A stretch of 64,000 nucleotides of DNA from Alcanivorax sediminis (GTDB lineage: Bacteria > Pseudomonadota > Gammaproteobacteria > Pseudomonadales > Alcanivoracaceae), in NCBI RefSeq assembly GCF_009601165.1, contig NZ_WIRE01000001.1, forward strand, positions 744,001 through 808,000, read 5' to 3'. Positions 1-8,745 of this stretch are shown here, in pieces. The translations under genes were made by a program, and so were the position numbers. How positions within the stretch are numbered: position 1 is the first letter of the stretch; each line of letters opens with the position of its first letter. The notes below the pieces were generated by a model. The model made no database searches. It saw nothing but the letters and a program-made list of their open reading frames with translations, and was not told the origin of the DNA.

Positions 1-1203
1 TCGTTGCTGTTCCTGGGCCTGGCGGTCTTCGGTAATGTCGCGGCGGGTACCGATCATGCGGGTGGCGCGGCCTTTTTCAGACCAGCGCACCACGCGGCCG
101 TCATCCTCAATCCAGCGCCAGTCGCCGTCGGCATGACGCAGCCGGTAAACCGCATGATAACGGTCACTGTCGCCTTTGAAGTGCGAGACCATGGCGCGGC
201 GTACCCGGGTCAAGTCATCCGGATGAACCAGGGTTTCCAGGTCGCCGAAGAAGTTCTTGAAGTAGGCGCTGTCGTAGCCCAGCAGGCGATCGAAATTGGT
301 GTGGTAATTGCGGCCGGTATCCAGCATCCAGTCCCACAGACCAATGTTGCTGGCTTCCAGTGCCAGCTCCAGCCGTTCGCTGGTGGCACCCAGCGCCTGG
401 TTGGTTTCTTCCAGCGCCTGGGTCCGCTCGGCCACCATGGTTTCCAGTCGCTCGTTGGTTTCCTGGAGGCGCTGCCGGGCTTCCTTTCTTTCGTAAATCT
501 CCTGAGCCAGCTTCTCATTCAGTGACTCGGCGTCGCTGCGGGCCCGGTTCAGATAGTCGATCAGGGAACGGTTGCTGGCCTGCAGCATCATGGCCTGGTG
601 GCCGGTGTTATGAATGCGGCGGGCGGCCAGCAGGAAGAACAGGCCTAGCACCAGCATCAATACCAGCAGGGACAACTCGCTATCGGTCTGGGTTTGGGAC
701 AGACGCACCATGGTCGGGCCCAGTAGCATGGCCAGATAGAGGAAAACGGTGGGGAAATGGCTGCTGTAGGCAGCCAGTGCCAGGGTGCTCAGGCCAAGAC
801 CGATACAGGCGACCAGCAGCTGAGTGCTGAGCATGTCAGGGCGGAACAGCAGCTCCAGCGGATTGAAAATGTAGCCGGCGATACCCAGGATCAGTGGGGT
901 GGTCAGGGCCAGGGCAGAGAGTGCTGTTCGGCAGCTGGCGTTGATCTCGTCCCGTGCCATTTTGCGACGGGCCAGAATCAGCAGGGGAACCCGTGCAATC
1001 TGAACCAGGCCCATGACGGTGATCCAGCCCAGCAACATGGAGCGGGGGACCGGGCTGTTCCAGTAGAAACTGCCCAGCACGACCGCGCTGATGGATTCCA
1101 GCACAAAAAGCACGAGGATACCGCTGAACAATAACTGACATTGTTCAGTGAGGATGCCCTTGAACGGGGCGGACGCGCGGTTGCTCGGAGACTGCAAAGA
1201 CAC
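1..1203 (-). CDS. membrane PAS-domain sensor protein, 3' end outside window
   Basis: The reverse strand reads open without a stop from a GTG at 1203 to the window edge (401 codons). The N-terminal part has about six hydrophobic segments (roughly residues 25-205). A coiled-coil linker rich in Glu/Gln/Arg follows (about 225-275, containing ERKEARQRLQETNERLE), then a PAS domain (about 280-395) with the typical PAS/PAC ends LVHPDD and MIGTRRDITEDR. The output domain, probably GGDEF/EAL or histidine kinase, lies beyond base 1. The GTG start is inferred because no in-frame ATG precedes the first membrane segment; an AGAGG lies 12 nt upstream. It is divergent from uvrD. The signal sensed cannot be told from sequence. 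Confidence 0.75.
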   Translation of the reverse strand, partial: MSLQSPSNRASAPFKGILTEQCQLLFSGILVLFVLESISAVVLGSFYWNSPVPRSMLLGWITVMGLVQIARVPLLILARRKMARDEINASCRTALSALALTTPLILGIAGYIFNPLELLFRPDMLSTQLLVACIGLGLSTLALAAYSSHFPTVFLYLAMLLGPTMVRLSQTQTDSELSLLVLMLVLGLFFLLAARRIHNTGHQAMMLQASNRSLIDYLNRARSDAESLNEKLAQEIYERKEARQRLQETNERLETMVAERTQALEETNQALGATSERLELALEASNIGLWDWMLDTGRNYHTNFDRLLGYDSAYFKNFFGDLETLVHPDDLTRVRRAMVSHFKGDSDRYHAVYRLRHADGDWRWIEDDGRVVRWSEKGRATRMIGTRRDITEDRQAQEQQR

Positions 1204-1365
1204 CTTGATTATTATCCTCTGGCCTTTTGGCCGAGTGTTTTTGTTTATCAGTGTACCGACAGGGATGAGAGAGGGGAACAGCCTTTATCGGTCAGTCTGT
1301 ATAGAGATTGCTACCGGTGGGATTGAGGAGTCCTCGCGGGCTACATTCTGCTAAACTGCCGCGCC

Positions 1366-3528
1366 ATGGATGACGTGACTTCCCTTATAGATGGTTTGAA
1401 CCCGGCCCAGCGCGATGCGGTGGCAGCCGATGATCGCCATTTGCTGGTGCTGGCCGGTGCAGGCTCGGGCAAGACCCGGGTACTGGTGCACCGCATCGCC
1501 TGGCAGATTGCCACCGAGCAGGCCTCGCCGTTTGGCATTCTGGCGGTAACTTTTACCAACAAGGCGGCGGCCGAGATGCGCGGGCGGATCGAGCAGCTGC
1601 TGGATATGTCGGCCGAAGGCATGTGGGTGGGTACCTTCCACAGCATTGCCCACCGCCTGCTGCGTTCTCACTGGCAGGAGGCCGGCTTGCCTCAGGGTTT
1701 CGAGATCATCGACGCCGATGACCAGCAGCGACTGGTCAAACGGGTGATCAAGGAGCTGGGGCTGGATGAGCAGCGCTGGCCGGCGCGCCAGGCCACCTGG
1801 TTCATTAACAGTCAGAAGGACGAAGGTCTGCGCGCCAGGCATATGGATGCCAATGGCGACCTGTTTGTCCAGACCATGCAGAAGATCTACTACGGCTACG
1901 AAGAAGCCTGCGAGCGCGGTGGCTTGGTGGACTTCAACGAAATGCTGTTGCGGGTGCTGGAACTGTTCCGCGATAACGACAGTCTGCGTGGCCACTATCA
2001 GCGCCGCTTCCGGCATATCCTGGTCGACGAGTTCCAGGATACCAACAGCATCCAGTACGCCTGGCTGCGGCTGCTGGCCTATGAAGACAACGCCGTGACC
2101 ATCGTTGGCGACGATGACCAGTCCATTTATGGCTGGCGTGGCGCCAAGATCGAGAATATTCACAAGTTCAGCCGCGACTTCCCGGACACCCGCACCATCC
2201 GCCTGGAGCAGAATTACCGCTCCACCGGCACCATTCTCAAGGCCGCCAATGCGGTGATCGACAACAACAGCGATCGTCTTGGCAAGGAGCTGTGGACCGA
2301 GGGCGGTGATGGTGACCCCATCCGGCTGTACTCCGGATTCAATGAAGTGGATGAAGCCCGCTTCATTGCCGGGCGCGTGGACAAGCTGTTCCAGGAAGGT
2401 ACGGCGCGTAGCGAGATGGCGGTGCTGTATCGCTCCAATGCCCAGTCCCGTGTGCTGGAAGAAGCCTTCCTGCAAGCCGGGATTCCCTACCGTATTTATG
2501 GCGGCCAACGCTTCTTCGAGCGACTCGAGATCAAGAACGCGCTGGCCTACCTGCGCCTGATCAGCAATCGTCATGCGGATGCCGCTTTTGAGCGGGCAGT
2601 CAATACCCCCACCCGCGGGATCGGCAACAAGACCCTGGAAACCCTGCGCGAGGTGGCCCAGGCGCGCCGCTGCTCCCTCTGGGACGCGGGACAGGCCATT
2701 GTTAGTGAGCAGTTGCTGACTGCTCGTGCCATCAATGCCTTGGCGTTGTTCCTTAATCTGGTTGAGCAGCTGGCGCAGCAATGTGAAGGGCTGAATCTGG
2801 GTGAGACGGCCGAACACGTCATCGAGGCCAGTGGCCTGGTGGCCTTCCACGGCAAGGAAAAAGGCGAGAAAGGCCAGCAGCGTCAGGAAAACCTTCGCGA
2901 GCTGGTTTCGGCTACCCGCGAGTTTGGTGAAGAAGACGAAGATTCCGAAATGGACTCCCTCACGGCCTTCCTTGATCATGCGGCCCTGGAGTCTGGTGAA
3001 GGTCAGGCCGATGCCCATGAGGATGCGGTGCAGATGATGACCCTGCACTCCGCCAAGGGGCTGGAATTCCCGGTAGTCTTTATCTGTGGCATGGAGGAGG
3101 GGCTGTTCCCTCACCAGCGCTCCAGTGAAGACCCGAGCGGCCTCGCTGAAGAGCGCCGTCTCTGCTATGTGGGCCTGACTCGTGCCATGCGCGAGCTGTA
3201 CCTGACCCACGCGGAAAGCCGGCGCCTGTACGGTAACGAGAATTACAACCCGCCCAGCCGTTTCTTGCGCGAGATACCCGCAGACGCCATGGAAGAGATC
3301 CGCGCCCGTGCCGGCTACAGCCGTCCCATGGGCGGCGCGGCCAAGCCGATCCGGGAAACCGAATCCAACGGTATCGTGCTGGGCGCCCGGGTGCTGCATC
3401 CCAAATTCGGGGAGGGCACCGTGCTGCACTTTGAGGGCCAGGGCCCCAATGCGCGGCTGCAGATCAATTTTGATGGTGCGGGTACCAAATGGCTGGTCAG
3501 CCAGTACGCGCGTCTGGAAGTGATATAG
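1366..3528 (+). CDS. uvrD: DNA helicase II UvrD
   Basis: Superfamily 1A 3'-5' DNA helicase of nucleotide excision repair and mismatch repair. At 720 residues it equals the E. coli UvrD length. Motifs appear in order: Q-motif region LNPAQRDAV (11-19), Walker A GAGSGKT (31-37), TFTNKAA, motif II LVDEFQDT (about 219-226), motif III DDDQSIYGWRGA, motif IV QNYRS (about 280), motif V LHSAKGLEFPVVF (about 559-571) and motif VI YVGLTRAM (about 600). The C-terminal segment starting HPKFGEGTV is the small Tudor-like domain of UvrD/PcrA. It is a single gene with 162 bases of upstream spacer shared with the divergent PAS sensor. UvrD rather than Rep is chosen from length and the C-terminal domain. Confidence 0.95.
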   Translation: MDDVTSLIDGLNPAQRDAVAADDRHLLVLAGAGSGKTRVLVHRIAWQIATEQASPFGILAVTFTNKAAAEMRGRIEQLLDMSAEGMWVGTFHSIAHRLLRSHWQEAGLPQGFEIIDADDQQRLVKRVIKELGLDEQRWPARQATWFINSQKDEGLRARHMDANGDLFVQTMQKIYYGYEEACERGGLVDFNEMLLRVLELFRDNDSLRGHYQRRFRHILVDEFQDTNSIQYAWLRLLAYEDNAVTIVGDDDQSIYGWRGAKIENIHKFSRDFPDTRTIRLEQNYRSTGTILKAANAVIDNNSDRLGKELWTEGGDGDPIRLYSGFNEVDEARFIAGRVDKLFQEGTARSEMAVLYRSNAQSRVLEEAFLQAGIPYRIYGGQRFFERLEIKNALAYLRLISNRHADAAFERAVNTPTRGIGNKTLETLREVAQARRCSLWDAGQAIVSEQLLTARAINALALFLNLVEQLAQQCEGLNLGETAEHVIEASGLVAFHGKEKGEKGQQRQENLRELVSATREFGEEDEDSEMDSLTAFLDHAALESGEGQADAHEDAVQMMTLHSAKGLEFPVVFICGMEEGLFPHQRSSEDPSGLAEERRLCYVGLTRAMRELYLTHAESRRLYGNENYNPPSRFLREIPADAMEEIRARAGYSRPMGGAAKPIRETESNGIVLGARVLHPKFGEGTVLHFEGQGPNARLQINFDGAGTKWLVSQYARLEVI

Positions 3529-3642
3529 GGCCTTCGGCCCGCCTGAAGCAGGACGCTGGATGCCTGACGCCAGTATTGTCAGGCCACAACAAATAACCCG
3601 AAAGCGGCAGATCACTGCCGCCCTTTATCGGAGGAAGAAAAA

Positions 3643-4782
3643 TTGGATCGTCGTAAATTCGTTTCTGCCCTGGGACTGGGGCTGGGCGGGCTGGCACTGG
3701 CCGGTTGCGAACAGAAAGATTGCCCTCCGGCGGACGGTCAGCAGGGCAGCGTTGAGCCGGACAACAAGAAGCCGGTTCCGCAAACCTATGAATGGAAGAT
3801 GGTGACCACCTGGCCGAAGAACTACCCGGGCCTGGGTGCCGGTGCCAACCGTTTTGCCAAGCGGGTGGAAGAGATGTCTGCCGGGCGTATCAGGATCAAG
3901 GTCTACGGGGCCAAAGAACTGGTGCCGGCCTTCGAGGTGTTCGATGCCGTCCGGCAGGGTAGCGCAGAGATGGGCCATGGCGCGGCCTACTACTGGAAGG
4001 GCAAGCACCCGGCTACTCCGTTTTTCACCGCGGTGCCGTTTGGTCTGACCGCCCAGGAAATGAACGGCTGGCTGCACCACGGTGGCGGCCAGGAGCTGTG
4101 GGATGATCTCTATGCCCAGTTCAACCTGAAACCGTTTGCCTGTGGCAATACGGGCACCCAGATGGCTGGCTGGTTCAACAAGGAAATCAACAGCATCGAA
4201 GACATGAAAGGGCTGAAGATGCGTATGCCGGGCCTGGCGGGTGAAGTGTTGGCCAAGGTCGGTGCGACACCAGTGCAGCTGCCCGGTGCGGAAGTGTTCA
4301 CTTCCCTGCAGACGGGTGCCATTGATGCCGCCGACTGGGTTGGGCCTTACAACGATCTGACCTTTGGCCTGCATCGCGTAGCCGAGTACTACTACTACCC
4401 GGGCTGGCAGGAGCCGGGCCCTACCCTGGAACTGACCATCAACAAGCAGGTGTGGGACAGCCTGCCGGCGGACCTGCAGGCGATTATTCGCTATGCGGCC
4501 CAGTCCGAAAACCAGGATATGCTTGATGAATACACCGCACGCAACAATGCTGCGCTCAATGAGCTGATCGGCAAGCACGGGGTGAAATTGCGTCGTTTGC
4601 CTGACGATGTACTCAAGGCATTGAAGGTGGCAAGCGACGAGGTGGTAGAAGCACTGGTGGCGGACAACAAGGACGCCCGCAAGGTGTACGAGTCCTACCG
4701 CAAATTCCGTGATGAATCCGTTCAGTATATGGGCGTGGCAGAGCAGCCCTACCTGAATGTGCGTAGTGAGCTGGAAGGCTGA
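3643..4782 (+). CDS. TRAP transporter substrate-binding lipoprotein (DctP/TakP family)
   Basis: Solute-receptor component of a tripartite ATP-independent periplasmic transporter, 379 residues. The start is TTG at 3643, chosen because GAGGAAG lies 6 nt upstream and the product then begins MDRRKF. That N-terminus combines a twin-arginine-like RRKF with a lipobox LAGC (Cys22), so it is probably an exported lipoprotein. The mature part resembles the TakP/FcbT1 class (2-oxoacids, chloroaromatics), with TTWPKNYPGLG at the N-terminus and the GAIDAADWVGPYND region. Its likely partners dctM and dctQ lie about 0.5 kb away on the opposite strand, beyond a thioesterase gene, which is unusual for TRAP systems. 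The substrate is unknown. Confidence 0.88.
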   Translation: MDRRKFVSALGLGLGGLALAGCEQKDCPPADGQQGSVEPDNKKPVPQTYEWKMVTTWPKNYPGLGAGANRFAKRVEEMSAGRIRIKVYGAKELVPAFEVFDAVRQGSAEMGHGAAYYWKGKHPATPFFTAVPFGLTAQEMNGWLHHGGGQELWDDLYAQFNLKPFACGNTGTQMAGWFNKEINSIEDMKGLKMRMPGLAGEVLAKVGATPVQLPGAEVFTSLQTGAIDAADWVGPYNDLTFGLHRVAEYYYYPGWQEPGPTLELTINKQVWDSLPADLQAIIRYAAQSENQDMLDEYTARNNAALNELIGKHGVKLRRLPDDVLKALKVASDEVVEALVADNKDARKVYESYRKFRDESVQYMGVAEQPYLNVRSELEG

Positions 4783-4807
4783 TAGACGCAGGCGAGGTAA
4801 GGGTTAC

Positions 4808-4900
4808 AGAAGCGAGTGACGAGTTTCGAGTTGCGAAAACCCCCATCGTTATGGGGCGGTGTTCAGATTTTCGAAACTCGCTTCTCGACACTCGAAACTG
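4808..4900. repeat. intergenic palindromic element, GAGTTTC-word family, copy 1
   Basis: The left arm carries GCGAGTGACGAGTTTCGAG and the right arm TTCGAAACTCGCTTCTCG, around an inner CCCCCAT/ATGGGG hairpin. It fills the gap between the convergent dctP-like and thioesterase genes. Related elements occur at 13192, 20460, 36191, 39856 and 43927, with a half copy at 15237. The position suggests a bidirectional terminator, which is an inference. Confidence 0.8.
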
Positions 4901-4909
4901 ATTTTGAAA

Positions 4910-5305
4910 CTAGTCCCGCGGTACCGCCCGGGTGCGCCCGGTGTCATCAATCGCGACAAAGGTGAAATGCCCTTCGGTCACTTTCGACAGGGTGCCGGTA
5001 TCCTCACGAATCCATACTTCCACCAGAATCTGCATGGAGCTGCGTCCGATGTCTTGCAGCTGGGTGTAGCAGCTGACCACGGCACCGATCGGTACGGGGC
5101 GCAGAAAGGCCATGGAATCAATGGCAACCGTAGCTACCCGGCCACGGGCTTTCTTGCGAGCAGTGACTGCGCCGGCCAGATCCATCTGAGACACCAGCCA
5201 GCCACCAAAGATATCGCCATTCCAGTTGGAGTCCTGGGGCATGGCGATGGTCTGGATGGCCAGTTCGCCAATCGGTTGCGGTGAGTCGTCAGTATGATTA
5301 GTCAT
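4910..5305 (-). CDS. acyl-CoA thioesterase, YciA/hotdog family
   Basis: A 131-residue single-hotdog acyl-CoA hydrolase. The signature NWNGDIFGGWLVSQMD (27-42) matches the YciA-type N-x-x-G-x-x-F-G-G helix entrance, with Asp31 as candidate catalytic acid. A second conserved stretch is VAIDSMAFLRPVPIGAVV. The family hydrolyses acyl-CoA esters in the cytoplasm. The gene is 29 bases upstream of dctM on the same strand only in map order; transcription runs dctQ, dctM, then this gene, so it can be the last gene of the TRAP operon (29-nt gap). It converges with the TRAP receptor gene. Confidence 0.85.
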   Translation of the reverse strand: MTNHTDDSPQPIGELAIQTIAMPQDSNWNGDIFGGWLVSQMDLAGAVTARKKARGRVATVAIDSMAFLRPVPIGAVVSCYTQLQDIGRSSMQILVEVWIREDTGTLSKVTEGHFTFVAIDDTGRTRAVPRD

Positions 5306-5334
5306 CTTTATTATCCGTAATTGTCAGGCTGACG

Positions 5335-6705
5335 TTAGCCGTACAGCTGTTCAGGTAGCCAGGTTGCCAGTGCCGGGAACATAGCCAATATGGCCAGCAT
5401 CAGCAGTTGTATCAAGATAAACGGCACTACACCCTGATAAATCTGGCCGGTCTGGACCTCCGCTGGCGCGACGCCGCGCAAATAGAACAGCGCGAAACCG
5501 AAGGGAGGCGTCAGAAACGATGTCTGCAAGTTCAGGGCCAGCATTACCCCCAACCATACCGGGTCGAGCCCCATGGCGAGGAGTACCGGTCCGACAATCG
5601 GCACCACCACAAAGGTGATCTCGATAAAGTCGAGGATAAAGCCAAGCAGAAAAATCAGCAGCATGACCATCAGGGTGGCGCCGATCACTCCGCCGGGCAT
5701 GGCGTCGAACAGGTGGTGTACTGCCTCTTCGCCACCAAACCCCCGGAATACCAACGAAAACAGGCTGGCACCGATCAGGATCATGAACACCATGGCGGTG
5801 ACCCGGCTGGTGGAGCGCACCACTTCCTGCAGGATGGCCAGGTTCAGGCGCCGGTTGAAGGCTGCCAGCAGCAGGGCGCCGAATGCGCCGACACCGGCGG
5901 CCTCAGTGGGGGTGGCCTTGCCAGTGAGAATAGAGCCCAGCACAGCAAGAATCAGTAGCAGCGGCGGAACCAGCCCCTTGAGCACGGTGCCCCAGCCTGA
6001 TGCGGTGTTCTGGTCGGTGGGCATGGCTGGCGCCAAATGCGGCTTCCACAGGCTCACCCCCAATACATAAAGCAGATACAGCCCGACCAGCATCAGGCCG
6101 GGGATCAGGGCGCCGACAAACAGGTCGCCCACGGACACGGTATCCAGCGACCACAGGCCCTGCTTGAGCTGGGCTTCCTGGTAGGCGTTGCCAAGCACAT
6201 CCCCCAGTAGCACCAGGGCGATGGAAGGGGGAATGATCTGGCCCAGGGTACCGGTGGCGCAAATCAGGCCAGTGGAGAGCTGTGGCTGGTAGCCCTGTTT
6301 GAGCATGGTGGGCAGGGACAGCAGGCCCATGGTCACCACGGTGGCGCCCACAATGCCGGTGCTGGCGGCCAGCAGGGCGCCCACCAGAATGATGGCAATG
6401 CCCATGCCGCCCGGCAGCGGGCCGAACAGGCGGCCCATGCTCGACAGCAGGTTTTCGGCCACCCGGGACTTCTCCAGCATCACCCCCATGAACACAAACA
6501 ATGGCACGGCCATCAGGGTGGTGTTCTCGATAATGCCGAACAGGCGGTTGGGGACAAAGGTGAGGTCGGCCGGGTTGAAGCCGCCCAGCGCCATGCCGGC
6601 ACCGGCAAACAGCAGCGCGGTCCCTCCCAGGGCGAAGGCCACCGGGTAACCACTGAGCAGTACCAGGCAGACCACGACAAACATCAGCAGGGGGATCCAC
6701 TCCAT
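5335..6705 (-). CDS. dctM: TRAP transporter large permease DctM
   Basis: Twelve-helix transport subunit of a TRAP system, 456 residues. The start ATG at 6705 is chosen because its A is shared with the dctQ TGA stop (TGATG) and GGAGGA lies about 9 nt upstream; a longer reading frame runs into dctQ and is rejected. Family landmarks are VPLFVFMGVMLEKS near the N-terminus, the helix with STGIVGATVVTMG, GQIIPPSIALVLLGD, GKATPTEAAGVGAFGAL, and the C-terminal LALNLQTSFLTPPFGFALFYLRG. It is translationally coupled to dctQ, so the two form one operon. Confidence 0.93.
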   Translation of the reverse strand: MEWIPLLMFVVVCLVLLSGYPVAFALGGTALLFAGAGMALGGFNPADLTFVPNRLFGIIENTTLMAVPLFVFMGVMLEKSRVAENLLSSMGRLFGPLPGGMGIAIILVGALLAASTGIVGATVVTMGLLSLPTMLKQGYQPQLSTGLICATGTLGQIIPPSIALVLLGDVLGNAYQEAQLKQGLWSLDTVSVGDLFVGALIPGLMLVGLYLLYVLGVSLWKPHLAPAMPTDQNTASGWGTVLKGLVPPLLLILAVLGSILTGKATPTEAAGVGAFGALLLAAFNRRLNLAILQEVVRSTSRVTAMVFMILIGASLFSLVFRGFGGEEAVHHLFDAMPGGVIGATLMVMLLIFLLGFILDFIEITFVVVPIVGPVLLAMGLDPVWLGVMLALNLQTSFLTPPFGFALFYLRGVAPAEVQTGQIYQGVVPFILIQLLMLAILAMFPALATWLPEQLYG

Positions 6706-7250
6706 CACAAATGGTCCTCCGGATGCTTGCTGGGCTGGTCCACTTGGGTGCCCAGCAATACCAGCAACTGCCGCAGGCCGTCGGCCAGCGCCTGAATACT
6801 GAGCAATGCTGGCAGCACCAGTAACAGGGATTTGAGCAAATAGACGAAGGGCAGGCCGCCATTGGCGGAGCCTTCCTGCTGGCGCCAGCTGCTCCCAACA
6901 TAGTCCAGTGACAGCCAGAAGATCGCCGCACACATGGGTAGCAGCAGGAACAGGGTGCCGAGCAGGTTGATCCAGGCTTTGGTCCGTGGCGAAAAGCGCT
7001 GGTACAGCACATCCACGCGGACATGCTCGTCCTCGGCCAGCGTATAGGCGATGGCGAGCATGAACAGGCTGCCGTGCAGATAGGTCAGCGATTCCTGAAG
7101 GGCAATGTTACCGATGCCAAAGCCGTAGCGAAGGGCCACCACCAGTACCATCCCCAGTACCAACAGCAGGGCCAGCCAGGCGGAGGCCTGCCCGATGCGG
7201 GTGGTGAAGCCGGTCAGCCTGCGCTGCCAGCGTAATAATGTTGTTGTCAT
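6705..7250 (-). CDS. dctQ: TRAP transporter small permease DctQ
   Basis: Four-helix membrane subunit, 181 residues. Hydrophobic segments lie at about 22-47, 55-75, 94-120 and 138-165. After helix 2 comes LAEDEHVRVDVLYQRFSP, typical of the DctQ family (E-x-x-H-V-x-V-D). Its stop overlaps the dctM start. The receptor gene is not in this operon but on the other strand at 3643-4782, assuming it serves this pair. The 264 bases upstream hold the pstS promoter on the opposite strand and no other gene. Confidence 0.9.
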   Translation of the reverse strand: MTTTLLRWQRRLTGFTTRIGQASAWLALLLVLGMVLVVALRYGFGIGNIALQESLTYLHGSLFMLAIAYTLAEDEHVRVDVLYQRFSPRTKAWINLLGTLFLLLPMCAAIFWLSLDYVGSSWRQQEGSANGGLPFVYLLKSLLLVLPALLSIQALADGLRQLLVLLGTQVDQPSKHPEDHL

Positions 7251-7379
7251 AGTTTTCCAGGCACCCTTCAGGCTGCCGGTAAATCCGCGAAAGGGCGCAT
7301 TATACGGGGCTTTCAGACTGATTTCAGCCTAAGGATCATGGCGTGCCGGGAGAGAGAAAAAACCGGAAATCCCGGCTTC

Positions 7380-7413
7380 CTGTAATGTGGCTGTCACATT
7401 GCCTCTCTAGGAT
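7380..7413 (+). promoter_or_regulatory. Pho box and -10 element of the pst operon
   Basis: Two 7-bp repeats CTGTAAT (7380-7386) and CTGTCAC (7391-7397) are separated by 4 bases, matching the PhoB-binding Pho box arrangement (CTGTCAT-N4-CTGTCAT). A candidate -10 TAGGAT (7408-7413) begins 10 bases after the second repeat, the spacing expected when PhoB replaces -35 contacts. It drives pstS and probably the genes beyond. Induction on phosphate starvation follows from the known family mechanism. Confidence 0.8.
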
Positions 7414-7514
7414 GCGTCGTGCTGAGACATGAACTGGCTATTTACAGTTAGAAAAAACCGGGGTGGATCCAATAATCAACATCGCCGGTTCCATGTGTAA
7501 CCTGGAGGCTTATT

Positions 7515-8582
7515 GTGAACTTCAAGATTAAAGCAACTCTTGCTGGCGTCGCTGCCGCTCTGGCCTTTGCCAGCGCTCCGGCCACTGCCGACACCCGTGA
7601 TTACATTTCCATCGTGGGTTCTTCTACCGTATACCCGTTCGCTACCACTGTGGCTGAGCGTTTTGGTCGCGGTTCCAACAACTCGACCCCGAAAATCGAA
7701 TCCACTGGTTCCGGCGGCGGCATGAAGCTGTTTTGCGCCGGCGTGGGCACCCAGCACCCGGACATCACCAATGCGTCTCGTCGCATGAAGAAGTCCGAGT
7801 TTGATCAGTGCCAGGAAAATGGCGTCAAGGACATCACTGAAGTGGTAGTCGGTTACGACGGCATCGTGTTCGCCAACTCTGCCAAAGGCGAGCACATGGA
7901 TGTTACCCTGCGTGATCTGTTCCTGGCCCTGGCCAAGGAAGTTCCGGATCCGAAGGGTGGCGAGAAGCTGGTAGCCAACCCCTACAAGACCTGGAAAGAA
8001 GTGAACCCGGCCCTGCCGAACACCAAGATCGAGGTTCTCGGTCCGCCGCCCACTTCCGGTACTCGTGACGCGTTCAACGAGCTGGCCATTGAAGGTGGCT
8101 GCAAGACTTTCTCCTGGCTGAAAGACATGAAGAAGCAGGACAAGTCCAAGTACAAGGCAATCTGTCGCAGCATCCGTGAAGATGGTGCCTATGTAGAAGC
8201 TGGCGAGAACGACAACCTGATCGTTCAGAAGCTGGAGAAGAACCCGGACGCCTTCGGTGTATTCGGTTTCTCCTTCCTGGATCAGAACCGTGGCAAGGTA
8301 CAGGGCGCTAACGTAGGTGGCGTAGCGCCGACCTTCGACAGCATCGCTTCTGGCGACTACCCGGTATCCCGTTCCCTGTACTTCTACGTGAAGAAAGCCC
8401 ACGTCGGTGTAGTACCGGGCATCAAGGGTTACGTGAAAGAGTTCACCAGCGAGAAAGCCTGGGGCGAGGAAGGTTACCTGGCTGAGAAGGGCATGATTCC
8501 GCTGAGCGATGATCTGCGCAAGGACATGATGGCCCAGGCCCGCAGCCTGAAGTCCATGACCGGCGAAGAAGGTCTGCACTAA
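7515..8582 (+). CDS. pstS: phosphate ABC transporter, periplasmic phosphate-binding protein
   Basis: A 355-residue high-affinity phosphate receptor. GTG start at 7515 with TGGAGG 6 nt upstream. Signal peptide 1-25 ends APATA before DTRDY. The phosphate-binding loops are visible: VGSSTVYPF near the N-terminus, ESTGSGGGMKLFCAG, and PPPTSGTRDAFNELA. It belongs to the longer PstS type common in marine proteobacteria rather than the E. coli type. It is preceded by a Pho box and followed by a strong hairpin terminator that should make pstS more abundant than the downstream genes. Confidence 0.92.
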   Translation: MNFKIKATLAGVAAALAFASAPATADTRDYISIVGSSTVYPFATTVAERFGRGSNNSTPKIESTGSGGGMKLFCAGVGTQHPDITNASRRMKKSEFDQCQENGVKDITEVVVGYDGIVFANSAKGEHMDVTLRDLFLALAKEVPDPKGGEKLVANPYKTWKEVNPALPNTKIEVLGPPPTSGTRDAFNELAIEGGCKTFSWLKDMKKQDKSKYKAICRSIREDGAYVEAGENDNLIVQKLEKNPDAFGVFGFSFLDQNRGKVQGANVGGVAPTFDSIASGDYPVSRSLYFYVKKAHVGVVPGIKGYVKEFTSEKAWGEEGYLAEKGMIPLSDDLRKDMMAQARSLKSMTGEEGLH

Positions 8583-8622
8583 GCACTGAGTCAGGAAGAG
8601 AAAAACAAGCAAGGATGCTTTG

Positions 8623-8653
8623 GCCCGGTGGCGATTTCGCCACCGGGCTTTTT
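8623..8653 (+). terminator. hairpin terminator between pstS and pstC
   Basis: A 12-bp perfect stem GCCCGGTGGCGA / TCGCCACCGGGC with a very short loop is followed by TTTTT. It lies 40 bases after the pstS stop. Partial termination here would lower pstCAB-phoU relative to pstS. Confidence 0.9.
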
Positions 8654-8745
8654 AACCAACAATTGAATTTATGACATTTTTTTTGCAGTAAGGGATTCGT
8701 CACTTTCGTTGCCTTTACTGGAGAGAAACCTAATCGGAGAACACC

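Noticed and set aside
1351..3615. A 754-codon open frame antisense to uvrD
   Set aside because: uvrD is unambiguous on the plus strand. The antisense frame is open because of GC-rich codon bias; its product has no family features.
6706..6933. N-terminal extension of DctM through the dctQ gene
   Set aside because: The extension is out of frame with dctQ and lacks membrane helices; the TGATG overlap with a good GGAGGA favours the start at 6705.
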